This document shows positions 9,783 to 20,960 of a DNA stretch of 64,000 nucleotides, piece after piece. This DNA is from Trichosporon coremiiforme (Eukaryota > Basidiomycota > Tremellomycetes > Trichosporonales > Trichosporonaceae), in contig BCJJ01000004.1 of NCBI GenBank assembly GCA_039545355.1, positions 310,001 through 374,000 of the forward strand, given 5' to 3'. How positions within the stretch are numbered: position 1 is the first letter of the stretch; every line of letters begins with the position of its first letter. A program made the position numbers and the translations under genes. The notes under the pieces are model-generated. The model saw nothing but the letters and a program-made list of their open reading frames with translations. It had not been told where the DNA came from and searched no databases.

Positions 9783-11901
9783 TTAGAAGAGGGCCGAGAT
9801 GGCGGTGAGAGCAGCGCCGACGAGGACGTACGCCGAGGGGCCGAGGGCGGGTCCGGCGGCGTTGGCGTCGGTGGTAGTGATGGCCTGGTCCTCGCCCTTG
9901 GGGTCCGAGGTCAGGTTGTTGTCGCGGATCCACTGGGGCGTGACGCCAGGGAGGGCGGTGTAGTTCTGCTGCGGCTTGCTGTCGTCGGCCTGGCCGTTCC
10001 AGCACCACGTGTTGAAGCACTGCTGGCACTCCTGCGTGCGGTTGTTCTTGTCGTACCCGAACGCGCGGTCGGTGAGCGCACAAGCCAGGCACTTGGGCCA
10101 GTCGGTGACCGTGCCGTTCAGCGTCATGGCGCGCATCGTGCTGTCGAGCTGAGGCTGGACCTCGTCCTCGGCGTACTCGAGCTTGAACGTCGACGAGTTG
10201 GACGGGTACGACCACGGGTAGTTGGGAATGTAGATGACGATGGTCTTGTTCGGCTCGTCGCAGCCGAAGAACGTCGGGCGCGAGTTCAGGCCTTCGTTGA
10301 CGAACCCGTCCGTCGTCGGCACCTTGGGCATCGGGAGCGGGACGTTGTTGAACTTCTCAAACTCGAGCGAACGCTGGTACGTCGTCCAGAGGGCAGAGCC
10401 GTTGGGCCAGGAGTAAACCGTGTCGGCCGAGTTGTCAAAGGCGAGGATCGCGTCGGCACCGCGGAGGAGGAGGGGGTCCATAGGAATGTTCTGGTTCGTC
10501 TCACCAGCGTCCATCAGCGTCAGGTACTCGAGCTCCGAGAGCGGGTTGCCGTTGCCAGTGTAGCCGTGGCCAGGGTTGGGGACCTGCGAGATGTCGTTCT
10601 GGTCCTTGGAAACAGAGTCGAGGATGGACCGGATGCCGTTAACAATCGTACTAGAATTCTTGCCGTCATCCAGGTTGTTCAGGCGAATGATGCCCTGGTT
10701 GAAGAGAGTGGCCGAGGTGCCCGCGACGAAGGACATCTGGTCGAAACCCTTCCAGCACTCGCTCGGCTTGCCGTCGGTCAGGTTGGAGCCCAGGTACTCG
10801 ATGGGGGTGAAGAAGCCCCACGACTTGTTGGTCGCCTCGCCGATGGCCCACGAGCCGAACTCGAAGGGAGTGAACTCCCAGATGGTCGCGTTCTCCATTA
10901 CGGCCGTTGTGCCGTTTTCGCGCTCAGCGGAGATGATGATCGGGAACGGGAGCTCGCCGTTCTGCAGCTTGCTCGAGTTCTGGTACACCTGGGCCCAGGT
11001 CAGGTTCGGGTTGTTGTTCAGGTGGTACTGCTCGGAGAGCATGTGGTTGCCGAGCGCGAGGCCCCAGTAGTCGGTGATCTGCGTCGGGAAGTTCTTGCCC
11101 TTGGCCTTGACCTCGGACAGCAGGTCGGAGTAGAACGACACCTTGTCGTCGGCGGGGAAGATCAGGTTGCTCTGAAGGTTCCAGACATTCTTGGCGAGGT
11201 CCATCGGCTTCTCACCGCCGTTGGCGATGTAGGTTGTCGTAGCCCACGAGCCTCCAGACAAACCAGCCATGTACGACATGGCATCCATCCAGCCGCCGGT
11301 TCCGGCCTTCTTCGCCTCCTCGATGTCGCCCATCAGGCCGCTCATCATGCCGAGACCGTTGCTGGGGCGTCAGTCTTACTGCGCCTCACTGCACGTGTCC
11401 ACACCTGACACCCAAACTCACATCATGGCACGGTAGCCACCGCCGGAAAGGGCTACGCCGAGCACGGGCTGGCGGGGCGGGTTCTGGAGGCCGTTCGCCT
11501 GCGTCATGGACTTGACGGCGTCGTTGATGCGCTGGCTGCGCTTCTGGATAAACTGCTTCTCCTGGTCCGAAATACCCTGTGTTAACGTGTCAGCCGTCGG
11601 TCCGGAGGTCACCCAACTCGGGTTCGCAGTCATTACTCACGGACTGCGCAGAACGCAGGAACGTCGTGCCGGTCGGGCAGTCGACCTTGTAGGGCTGGTA
11701 GACGTCGTCGTTGTTGCCGAAGAGGTGGACAACACCCGTCTCGGGTACGACGTCACCCTCGGCCTCGTCGGCAGCAATGGCGGCTTCGAATTGCTGGCTC
11801 ATGCCGTCGCCGTACTGCTCGCGAATTTCAGGCGCGGCATCGTACTGGGCGAGGACGGAGGCGGCACCCGCGCCCAGCGCAAGCGTCAGAGGCAGGATCA
11901 T
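9783..11901 (-). CDS. PLB1: Secreted GPI-anchored phospholipase B (lysophospholipase)
   Basis: Exons 11641..11901, 11422..11576 and 9783..11361; introns of 64 and 60 nt with CTGAC or TTAAC branch points; 664 residues. Signal peptide MILPLTLALGAGAASVLA. Exon 2 carries the SGGGYRAM oxyanion motif (interrupted by the second intron just before NGLG) and exon 3 opens with the nucleophile motif GLSGGSWA near residue 175. Many N-glycosylation sequons follow, with the family's Cys-rich C-terminal segment (CLACALTDRAF...CQQCFNTWCW). The end, AAGPALGPSAYVLVGAALTAISALF, is a GPI-attachment signal. The family hydrolyses acyl chains from phospholipids and lysophospholipids at the cell surface. The gene symbol is by family resemblance. 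Confidence 0.93.
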
Positions 11902-14182
11902 GCGGTCAAGTATCGGTGGTGGTGGTGGTAGTGTCGGAGGTCGCGTATGAAAGAAAGAAAGTCTTCGGTGTGGGAGTCGGTCAGGTAGAAGGAGCGGAGC
12001 AGGTCAGGGGAACCGATGAGATAATAAGTATGTTTGCGTGTGTGTGGAGAAGAGGAGGCGCGAAAACAGATGACAGACGCACGGCACACAATGGCGGTTC
12101 AGGCGAGCTAGAGAAGTCCCCCGTCGTCGCCCTCCCCTTGTGTCTTGTCTCCGATGCGGTGCAGTGCAGCTGCAGCATGCGGGCGTGCGGTCGTGCAGTC
12201 AGACTCTCCTTACTCCTCACGAGTTTGGTCATCTCGAAATAAGGGACCAGGGCAGGGCAGGGACTACGCTGACACTGAAATCAGGACCGACGTCACCTCG
12301 TGCGCATGCGGCTTCTCCTCTCACCGCTCTCACCATGCACGACTGCAGCGTTGCACAACCGAAGCGGGCGGAGTTCAGCATTCAGATCCGGTACCTTGTC
12401 CTGCCCGCGGCCCTGCTGCGCAGCACCGGGCTAGGCCGAGCATAGGGTTTGTTTGGCTTGCTCTCTTCATTCTCCTTCGGAACGTAAAAGGTTCGCTGGA
12501 CTCAGCGGCCAACAGAATTCAGCAAATCTGTAAATCCCTCGGATCTTGCTGATCCTCCACACCGATCTCTCTGTCTGTGATCTCGACTTGCTTCTGCGTC
12601 TCTTGTGTGCTTTGCAGGGTGCGTCTGGCAGCGACCGGGCGCCGTGCACCGTAGTCGTGAGGCAAACCGTGCTGCAAGCTACACGCAAGCGTGTAAGCGT
12701 CCATTGTGCTTGTACTTATCCTGGGCGGGGCGATGCGTACGGATATAGGCGATGGGAGGACGAGGCTAGACTTTAAGGCAGACGAGTGCTCAAGGCCAAG
12801 CCCATCTAAACTCAGTGCGCGTCAAGGTTACATTGCCCCTCCTGGAGCCTCCAAGGTCTATGACATCGCATGATGTCTGATGATCCGCTCCCATGCGACC
12901 ATGCCTCCCAGCCTGAGGATCGTGCTCCCCTGCGCTCTAAGGCATTCACCCCGGTTCACATGCCGCACTTGGCATGGTCAGTCTCAGCTGCCTCGGCTCC
13001 TAAGATCCGCAGCGAGTGTAATGCCCTTTGACTCGGACCCGGCATTTTGGACGCAGCAACTTGTCTGGCCAACTTCTCGGCGGGCGGCGCAGCAAGAAGG
13101 TAGCCTGTGCCGCCGGCGCCCGGCATCCATCCCTGCGGCGGTCTCGCAACCTTGGCCCTGATTCCGGCCAATTCGGGGCTGGACGACTGGTCTCACAGAT
13201 AAGTCGAAAATACCGCATCTCGAGCTGGCTGGCGAGGAGGCGCCGAAGGGGACGTCGAGACTGGCGATTGCCGGAGTGCGGAGTGCAAGGGTTTGGCGAC
13301 GTTTGCACCCTCTCTATGCACCGATGTTGCCAGTGCTGTTCGAACTTTGTCAACGCGCCTGTCATCTCCCACTCGACTCGTTACGGCGTGGTGATCACCT
13401 GACCTGCAGATTGCAGTCTAACCCCCCAGGGCTGCGTAGAAGGAAACAGCTGGAATGAATTCCCAGGTCCAACGCGGCATGTCGGCACCACTGGTGGCAG
13501 CCTCGTGAGTGGAGCAGGTCATGCTGAGAAGACATGACATCGATCACTTGCAGCTAGGAACAGGTGGTGGAGACGATGATGAAGTCCGTGGGGCCCGGCT
13601 AGGCTGCATGGTCTCAAGAATGTCAACTGCAACCTCGGTTTGACTTTCCGTTCAACCCTCCGACCCGGACAAGGCCGTGTGTTCGATTTCCTGCCCGTAC
13701 CGTTTAGCGCGGGTGCCCGCCGGCGACGTTTGTAGTGCTCGTACTCTCCAGAGGCGCCGTCGGCCATCTGCGCCAATCGCACCGGACGCCATGACGTAGC
13801 GACCACCCACCTCCGCCGACGACATTTGAGATTAACCTCGGCGACTGCCTGCATTTGAGAGACAGCTAGGAACGGATTTGAGAGCCGTCCTAATGCATTT
13901 GAGAGGTGGTCAGAAGCCGTTTGAGAGCTATGAGCAGCCATTTGACATTCAACTCCGTTTCTGGGTCCATTCATCGGCCTCGGCGTGCTTCCCACAGCAA
14001 CATCTTCGATCGCTGAAACACTCTTAAGCATCGATTCTGATCATCTTTTCTGCCATCTTCACAAGCAACTGCACCAAGCCAACACTCCCATCAAAACCGC
14101 AAAACACTTAGTGAAGTAGAAACCGACTTCACCGACTCTTTCACCGATTCATCACCGAACCCCACATTTCAACCCCGCAAAC
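11902..14182. other. Intergenic: divergent promoter region of phospholipase B and methyltransferase
   Basis: About 2.3 kb between two divergently transcribed genes. No frame shows coding signatures; the longest (13519..14031 minus) is low-complexity and motif-free. The distal part contains the regularly spaced TTTGA motif array listed separately. Confidence 0.55.
13823..13948 (+). repeat. Six-copy TTTGA motif array, 21-29 bp spacing, upstream of the methyltransferase
   Basis: The core TTTGA, usually in the context CATTTGAGAG, starts at 13825, 13854, 13877, 13898, 13920 and 13941, always on the plus strand. Spacings are 29, 23, 21, 22 and 21 bp, about two helical turns for the last five copies. 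The DNA between the motifs is not conserved, so this is not a plain tandem duplication. The array ends about 240 bp before the methyltransferase ATG, where an upstream activating or repressing array would sit. The binding factor is unknown. Confidence 0.5.
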
Positions 14183-15210
14183 ATGAGTGACACTCGCAAG
14201 GCAGCCCACCACAGCCACGACCACTGGGACGGCGACGACTATCTCAACCAGGAGGGCATGTGAGTAAGGGTGATGGGCGGCGGGCGGCTCTGCGGTCCTA
14301 CGCAGTTCCCCTAGCCATGACCACGACGGTCGACAGAAAGTAGCTGACAAAACTCAGGCTCGAAGCCTCCGAGGCGAACACGCGCAACGTCGTTGCGGGC
14401 CTGAAGGCGGCCGGCTTCCCCGAGGACAAGCTGAAGACGTTGAACTGTCTCGAGATCGGCTCTGGCCCGGGAGCCGTGACGCGCCACCTGCTGCCCCTCT
14501 TCGGCAGCGTGCACAGCATCGACACCTCGCCCTCGATGCTGAAGACGCTCTCGAAGCAGTCCTTCGCCAAGAGCGACAACCTGACCTGGTCCCTGCACGC
14601 GCTGGGCGCCGACACGGCGTCGGCGTTCAAGACGGCGCTCCCCTCGCCCAAGAACGGCGAGGATGCGACGGCGACCCCGCCCCGCGACCAGTTTGACGTC
14701 GCCATCTCGACGCTGACTGTGCACCACGTCGACGACACGAAGAGCTTCTTCGAGGGCGCCAAGGCGCTCCTCAAGCCCGGCGGCGTGCTCGTCATCTGCG
14801 AGTTCACCAAGGACGCAGAGGGCAAGGACGTCCTCGCGGCCCTGCGGGACAAGTACCCCGAGATGGCGCACAGCCACGCCGGCTCTGGACAGCACGACCA
14901 CGGCCACGACCACAAGAAGGAGACAAAGGGCCACGAGATGCACGAGGGCAAGCACGGCGGCGACTCGGCGTCCAAGGGCCACGCCCACGGCCACGCACAC
15001 CACGACAGCAAGGTCGAGGGCGTCAATGCCCCGGGCCACTTCCACCCGTCGTTCGAGATCGGAGACATCAAGAAGATGCTCCAGCAGGCTGGGTTCACGG
15101 ACATTGAGGGTGGCAAGGGCGAAGATGTCGTCGTGCCCAAGTTCAAGGAGAGCATCCCCTGTATCTGGGTCTTCGCCCGCAAGCCAGGCCAGGGATGGAA
15201 GGGCGACTGA
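14183..15210 (+). CDS. Class I SAM-dependent methyltransferase with a His-rich insertion
   Basis: Exons 14183..14259 and 14358..15210 (98-nt intron, CTGAC branch); 309 residues. After HHSHDHWDGDDYLNQEGM comes SAM-binding motif I, CLEIGSGPGAVTRHLL (residues 56-71), then the acidic ribose-binding end of strand 2 (SIDTSPSML), a QFDVAISTLTVHHV post-motif and LLKPGGVLVICEF, the usual Rossmann methyltransferase order. Residues about 197-247 form an insertion very rich in His, Asp, Gly and Lys (HDHGHDHKK, HAHGHAHH); the fold then resumes with HPSFEIGDIKKMLQQAGFTD. The N-terminus also has HHSHDHW. The substrate is not evident; small-molecule methyltransferases share this pattern. His runs suggest Zn, Ni or Cu binding, but that is inference. 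Confidence 0.85.
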
Positions 15211-15776
15211 ATGGCGGCTGGCCGAGTGGCCAAGCTCTAAGTAGAAACTGTAGGACTAAAAATGAAGTGGACTCAACACTGTAGCAAACGGGTTGCAGAT
15301 CACGATGAGCAGAGCTGACTCAACCGCTGACTGCAGCTATCAGCGAGGAAGCGAGCTACTGGCGCACGCGAAGGAAGGCGACCAGCGCCCATTAGTCAGT
15401 TTGTGCACCCCTCAGGCGTATCGCTCGACGCAATTGCGACTGATGCATGCCTGGAAAGGGGTATTAGACGAATGCAAATTATACGGACCGGAAAGAAGAA
15501 GGGGACAAACGTCGACGTGTCTTCAGCTGCTGCTGGAATCATACAACACAGAACTTTTGGCTCGGGGGGCGCTTGGGTTGCTGGCGTGAGGCTGTTGGGC
15601 TTGAAAGTGCTGGGGGCTTGCGTGCATGTAGGCTGGGTGAGGCGTGACTGTGCTAAGTGGGTGGGAGTGGCGGTTTCTGGTGGTTAGTTACATGTTGGGC
15701 ATCCAAGAAACATAACGCCTTCGTCTTGTGCACACTCACCCCTCGTCTTCGGGCATCGCTGCTCTCAACCCGTGCT
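15211..15776. other. Intergenic between convergent genes
   Basis: 566 bases containing the 3' ends of the methyltransferase and the Whi2-like gene. No gene seen. Confidence 0.5.
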
Positions 15777-16872
15777 TTAGATCAGCGCGAGCTCGAGTGT
15801 CCATACTCTGTTTGTTGTCAGCAGTGCGTTCCAAAACGAAGCAGAGAGCGTGCAGAACACTTACCGACGGGCCCAGCACTTGACGCTCCTCAAGGAGCCA
15901 TCGGAAACAGGCACGTCAACCTCGACGCCGTCCCACCAACACTTGCGAGCGGGTTTCCTCCAGAATAACAGCAGCTTCTGGGCGGTACCCATCTGCTTGT
16001 CATCGATGATCGGGACAGTGATGTCCGCGGGCGCGCCTTCCTGGCCAGGATGGATGATACCAGTCTTGAGAAGGACGAGCGCCATGGAAGAGATGACGTT
16101 GCGATTCGGCTCGCACGCACGGAAACCCCACTCGTCGTCGCGGTTAAAGCCCGACATGCAGAGCATGTCGATGAGGTGCTGCTCGGCCTGGTTGTTCTCC
16201 TTGTTCACATTACGCTGGAGAGCAGTGAAGATCTGGCGCTTGGACGCGAGCGCCTCGCCGGCGGCGCGCTTGAGCGCGCGGAGCTCCTCGTTCGCGAGCC
16301 CGTGCTCGTCGACGCGCTCGGGCGCCCCCGGCGTCGTGATGCTGAAGTACTCGAGCTCCTCGCGCAGGACAATGATCGCCTGCTTCGTCAGGAGCGGGTT
16401 CTGGCTCACGTCCGCGTGCGGGTCCGACGTCGGCGATGGCGGCATGTTCTGCTGCGCGTGGAACAGGCCGGGGCTCGTGGGCGTTCCGTAGAACGACGCC
16501 TGGGCGTCCGCCCAGAAGTCGAGGATGTACTGGAAACAGTCGGGGTCGAACTGGGACAGTCAGTAACAGATTTGCCGTTTAGACACTAGGGACACGCACG
16601 TCAACAGTGAACACTCCGTCGTCTCCGCCGTCCCACGACGCCGGCTTGGACAGAATCAGACCCTGCGGGAACAGGCCGAGCAGCACGCTCTCTGGCAGGA
16701 GCATGAGCGTCTCACGCTCGACGGGAAAGATGCGCCCCCGCAGGTCGAGGTTCAGTCGGGAGAGCAGAGCCTGGTTGGAGTAGATACCAGGGGCGGCATA
16801 CCCGGGAGCCACCGAAGTGATCGGGTTGGACGCAACCGAGGTGATAGGGTTCGAGGCGTCTGCGGCCGACAT
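15777..16872 (-). CDS. Whi2-like BTB protein (stress and nutrient signalling)
   Basis: Exons 16600..16872, 15865..16550 and 15777..15807; introns of 49 and 57 nt, both with CTGAC branch points; 329 residues. The core LNLDLRGRIFPVERETLMLLPESVLLGLFPQGL is the T1/BTB-type fold of yeast Whi2 and KCTD proteins, followed by FDPDCFQYILDFW and, near the C-terminus, FWRKPARKCWWDGVEVDV. The small last exon replaces an immediate stop by RVWTLELALI and uses a canonical GTAAGT donor, so I prefer the three-exon model. Whi2 works with Psr-type phosphatases in the general stress response and restrains TORC1 at low amino acids; that role here is by family. It is not closely related to the BTB-like cluster at 1-6 kb. 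Confidence 0.82.
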
Positions 16873-17844
16873 GATGGTGAATGCGTTGTTTATGTGTCGG
16901 GTGTCGGGGGATTAAGGCTTTGATCTAGGTGACGAAGATTGGGAAAGGAGGGGAGGGAGTCGGAGGGGTCTCTAATGGCTTTGTCGATTGGTGGGGCTCG
17001 TCGAGAGGCGAAAGCGTGTGCGCGTTCTCGGGTCGGGGCGCGGCCGGAATCACAAGCGGTCAGAAGGTGGAGGTGTTCGCTGGGCGGGGTGGCCTGGTAT
17101 TCGGATGGAGTGTTATCGGGGAGGACGGTGGCCACACGATTTGGACAGAAATGAGAGAGGTTGAATGAATTTTTGGTGAGTTAGCAAAGAGAGGGGATGA
17201 ATGACAGGAGGGTATGAGTGACGATGGATCAACAAGACGGGCGAAAGTGGTAATAGCCAGCGATCTGGGCGCGCCAGGCGAGCGGTGGTGCAGCAGGCGC
17301 AGGGTGGTGGGTACAGGGTCCCGCGCCCAGCGCCCAGCATCCGCTGAACCCAAGCGTCTGGACCTTGGAACCTGGTCAGGCGGGACCAAACCCGGTAGAC
17401 TTGGATGCCTGTCCCACTGAGGGTAGCCCTCCTGCCAGACTGGGCGATTCGAGCGTTGCTTCCGCCCGCCCCTGACCCCAGCTGCAGCCTCGTTCTCCCA
17501 ATGGACATCCCCGCACCCACACCTACCGGCATACCGATGTCTACCGCTGATTACTCGGCCATCAACAGTCCATGGCGACTGACGCTTCAACGTATACTCG
17601 CTCATGGCATTTTGTCTCGGGTTGGCTCCGACATGCGATGTGTATTTACGAGTGTATGCGGGCTGAATGTTAGCAACTTCAGTAAGGAGGCATAATTCAG
17701 CAGCATAATTAGCCGGCGATCACTGAGGGGCTGAGCGTTTGATCGCCGACATCCGACACTTGCCGCAGTCCCCGAGTGACGCAGCAGAGTCGTGTCTTCC
17801 CCATCTGCCTTCATCGTGTCTTCCTTCCCTCTACCTTGACCATC
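16873..17844. other. Divergent promoter region, Whi2-like gene and oxidoreductase
   Basis: 970 bases between divergent start codons, with no coding signature. The half nearest the Whi2-like gene is purine-rich on the plus strand (CT-rich in the sense of that gene), a common fungal 5' leader feature. Confidence 0.5.
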
Positions 17845-19259
17845 ATGAGCGCAGACAAAGTCATCGGTGTCGCCGTACGTCCCCTTCTGCTGACTACGCT
17901 GACTCTAGATCGTCGGCGTTGGCCTCGTCGCCTTGAACACTCATGTACGCTGTGGTAACACGTCGTTTAGCTGACCCCAGATCCCGAACCTGCAGCTGTG
18001 CTCGCACATGTTCAAGGTGCAGGCACTCGTCGATGTCTCCCCTGGTGCGCTCTCCCACTCCTCGTCCAAGTTCGCCATTCCCCAGGACCGAACCTACAGC
18101 AATGTGGACGACATGCTCGCGAACGCGGACGATGTCGAACTCGTCATGGTCATGAGTGCCGAGTGAGCTACCTCTGCCTGATGTGTAACTGACACACAGC
18201 GAGTACCACGTTGAGCAGACCGTCAAGTCCCTGCGGGCAGGCAAGAATGTCTTCGTCGAGAAGCCGATGGCGCTCAGCGTTGAGGGTGCCGACGAGATTG
18301 AGCGCGTGCAGAAGGAGACGGGCAAGGTCGTCTTCGTCGGCTTCATGCGTCGGTACGCCGAGGCCTTCCTCCGCGTCAAGGATGTCGTTCAGAAGACTCC
18401 AAAGGGCGAGATCAACTATGGTGATCTGCATCTTCGTCAATGGTAAGCTGACATCAGTTCGTGTGCGAGACATTATCGGCGACAACGCCTTCTTCGTCGC
18501 CGAGAGCGGCGCCTTCCCCCGCAGCTTTTCCGGTAAGCTACATTCTTCACTCTTAAGCTGATGGCCAGACACGCCCCCCGCCGCCGTCGAGGACAGGAAG
18601 AAACGCGCCGAGCAGATGTTGCAGCAGGCCCTCGGCGAGCGGGCCTCAAACCCCGCAGACGTGGAGACGTACCGCCTCCTGGCCTCGCTCTCAAGCCACG
18701 ACCTGAGCGCCATGCGCGAGCTGATCGGCATGCCGCAGAGCGTCATCGGCGCCCAGCGTAGTCCAGACGGACAGTGGATCTGGGTCATGTTCCAGTAGTA
18801 CGTCCACTGACTCTTTCCGTAGAGTAGCTGACGCCAGCGACGGCTTCGTGGCTTACTACGAAGTCGGCATCGACAACACGCCCATCTTCGACGCACACAT
18901 TGAGGTGTACACCAAGACCCAGCGGGCCAAGGTGACCTATGACACGTGAGTAATCGCACCAAAGCTCAGAATGCCACGCCAGCTGACCCTCCAGCCCATT
19001 CGTGAAGGGTCTCCCGATCACGGCCACGCTGCAGACCCGTCGGGAGAATGGCGATTTCGTCGAGGAGACCATTCGCCCCACGTACGAGGACGCGTTCATG
19101 CTCGAGTATCGCCATCTCTACGCTGCTGTGGCCGAGGGCAAGCCGGTCAAGACGACCCCGGCGGACGGTAAGCTGTGCACCAGATCGTGACCAAGCTAAC
19201 ATACAGCGAAAGAGGACCTGATCCTGTTCAAGATGGTGATGGAGGCGCTGAAGCTGTAG
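17845..19259 (+). CDS. Gfo/Idh/MocA-family NAD(P)-dependent oxidoreductase
   Basis: Nine exons: 17845..17874, 17909..17944, 17981..18162, 18200..18420, 18458..18532, 18569..18797, 18838..18945, 18995..19167, 19207..19259; 368 residues. The eight introns are only 34-49 nt, all with CTGAC/CTAAC branch points. The N-terminal Rossmann fold starts VIGVAIVGVGLVALNTHIPNL; the family signature NVFVEKPMALSVEGA has the conserved Glu-Lys-Pro, and the second domain follows (FVGFMRRYAEAF, LSSHDLSAMRELIGMP, FDAHIEVYTKTQRAKVTYDTPF). Members are mostly sugar, inositol or dihydrodiol dehydrogenases; the exact substrate cannot be read. The exon sum is an exact multiple of three, which supports every junction. 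Confidence 0.88.
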
Positions 19260-19371
19260 ACACCTCGGAGCGTGAAAGGGCATAATGCATGAAAGTGATG
19301 ATGATACAGATGGAAAACGGTGATTACAACTCCCTCTCCTCCCCTGCCACACCTCCCTAGCAGCCCGTAGA

Positions 19372-20442
19372 CTAGAGGAGGAACCCGTCATCCTCCAAAT
19401 CGAGTTCTGGCAACTCAACATCGAGCTCAAAGCTGAGTTCGAACCCATCATCCGGCGGCGGCGCGAATGCCTCCCTCATCAACCGTCTCTCGGTGACAGC
19501 CGTGCGGTGCGTCTCGGGACTGGGCGTCCACCTCTCAGCCCTCTCATCCGGTTTGGTGGTACACTCCTCCGGATCCTCGAGCACGTTGATTTTCCTCTTC
19601 TCCTTCTTGACCGGATGCGGATGCGTGGAGTACGGATGCCCAGAGGCGGGTTCAGCAGTGGGCGGTTCGGGGAGAGGTGGCAGGCGCCGACGACGGGCAG
19701 CGAGGCCAATTTGTGCCCTGGGAGTGACGGGTGGCGGCTTGGTGCGTTTCGTCGTAGCCCCTAAGCCGGCTAGCCTCTCGCGCTCGCTATCGTTCAGCTC
19801 GAAGGGGTTACTGTCGGGCGCGAAGAGGTTTCGACGGACAGAGCCCAGAGGTGTCCTGGGCGCAGACCTGGAGGCTTTGGCGGGAGCGGCCTTGTGCGGC
19901 GCCTCGGGGGGTGGTTTGGAGATGTTGACATTCGTGGATGAGAGGAGAGGGGCCGTGTTCTGTCTTCGTGGCTGTGGTCGTGCCTCGGGTCTTGAGTCGG
20001 GTTTTGGCTCCGGACGAGGCTCTGGACGAGGCTCTGGACGAGGCAACGGACGGCCCAAGATCGGCCGTGTCTGCCTCGTTTGCGCAGCCTGCTCGCTGAT
20101 CTGGCCCAGTGCTGCCCTCCTCGCACTCTTTCCCGGCACCGCCGCCGCTGCTGGGGCTTCACCCGGCCCCAGTGCCCTCCTACTCCCCTTCTCCTTCACT
20201 TCCACAGCTCGAGAGGGGACCGCATTCTCGTCCGTTGCCTGTCGTCTTGAACGACGGAGCGTGCTGCTGCTAGCAGTTGTGGGGGGTCGGTTGGGTGTTG
20301 CTGTGCGGGAAGAGGAATGTGTGTTTGTCGATGAGCGCAGGACGGTCCGCGAACTGGCCAGGGGTGTGCGTGACCCCGCTGGCCGGCGGGCGGGCGTGTT
20401 CTCGTCGTGCGTCCGACGCCGCTTCTCTTCCCGGAGAACCAT
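19372..20442 (-). CDS. Disordered protein with D-box and DEN motifs (possible APC/C substrate)
   Basis: A single exon of 356 residues, low complexity: rich in Arg, Pro, Ser and Ala, with a PRPEPRPEPRPEPKP-type repeat around residues 153-170. Notable short motifs are HDENTP (12-17) and TDENAVP (70-76), which resemble KEN/DEN boxes, and RRAALGQIS (108-116), a textbook RxxLxxI destruction box. Farther on come SRSAPRTPLGSVRRNLF and an acidic hydrophobic C-terminus (FELSFELDVELPELDLEDDGFLL, read in two parts around residues 334-356). N-terminal degrons, basic middle and acidic tail recall the layout of securin, but no diagnostic separase-binding motif was recognised. No known domain. It is convergent with the oxidoreductase 113 bp away. 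Confidence 0.7.
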   Translation of the reverse strand: MVLREEKRRRTHDENTPARRPAGSRTPLASSRTVLRSSTNTHSSSRTATPNRPPTTASSSTLRRSRRQATDENAVPSRAVEVKEKGSRRALGPGEAPAAAAVPGKSARRAALGQISEQAAQTRQTRPILGRPLPRPEPRPEPRPEPKPDSRPEARPQPRRQNTAPLLSSTNVNISKPPPEAPHKAAPAKASRSAPRTPLGSVRRNLFAPDSNPFELNDSERERLAGLGATTKRTKPPPVTPRAQIGLAARRRRLPPLPEPPTAEPASGHPYSTHPHPVKKEKRKINVLEDPEECTTKPDERAERWTPSPETHRTAVTERRLMREAFAPPPDDGFELSFELDVELPELDLEDDGFLL

Positions 20443-20960
20443 GTTGTTGGGTAGTGATGGGGTTTACTGTTCCTCGAGCTCTGAGATCATACGACATGGG
20501 CCGGGCTTGTTTGGCCCCCTCAGCGAAATCAGTCACGCCAAGGCGGACGCTTAGCTCTGACCACGTGGGATTACGTAACGCTCACACCAGCCCTGTCTCG
20601 GTCTCGAGCCGTGGCGGGTTCCGGCCTGTGCCTGTGGCTCTGAATGCAACACCTACCCAACTGACATGCAACCACCGATCACGACTCGCCACTGCTCGTT
20701 GATAAAAGTCCTGTACATAAACCCATAATAGACACCAAGAATCGCGGTTTGTTTGATAGAATTGTGTGGTTGTTGTGTTTCTGTCACTCTTAGAAAGGGG
20801 AAGCAACGCGGCACAAGGAGATGGCAGTTGAGGGCTGCGAGTGAAGCGGAAAGGGGTAGGTGCGGAGGTGCGTTGGAAACTGAATGAAAATATTGAGGTT
20901 TGGGGGCTGAGGTTGTGCAAAAATACAAAAGTAAGAGAGTCCGTTACGAATGGGAAGGAA

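Noticed and set aside
9633..11408. 591-codon plus-strand frame opposite phospholipase B
   Set aside because: Antisense shadow; the minus-strand protein has signal peptide, catalytic motifs and GPI signal.
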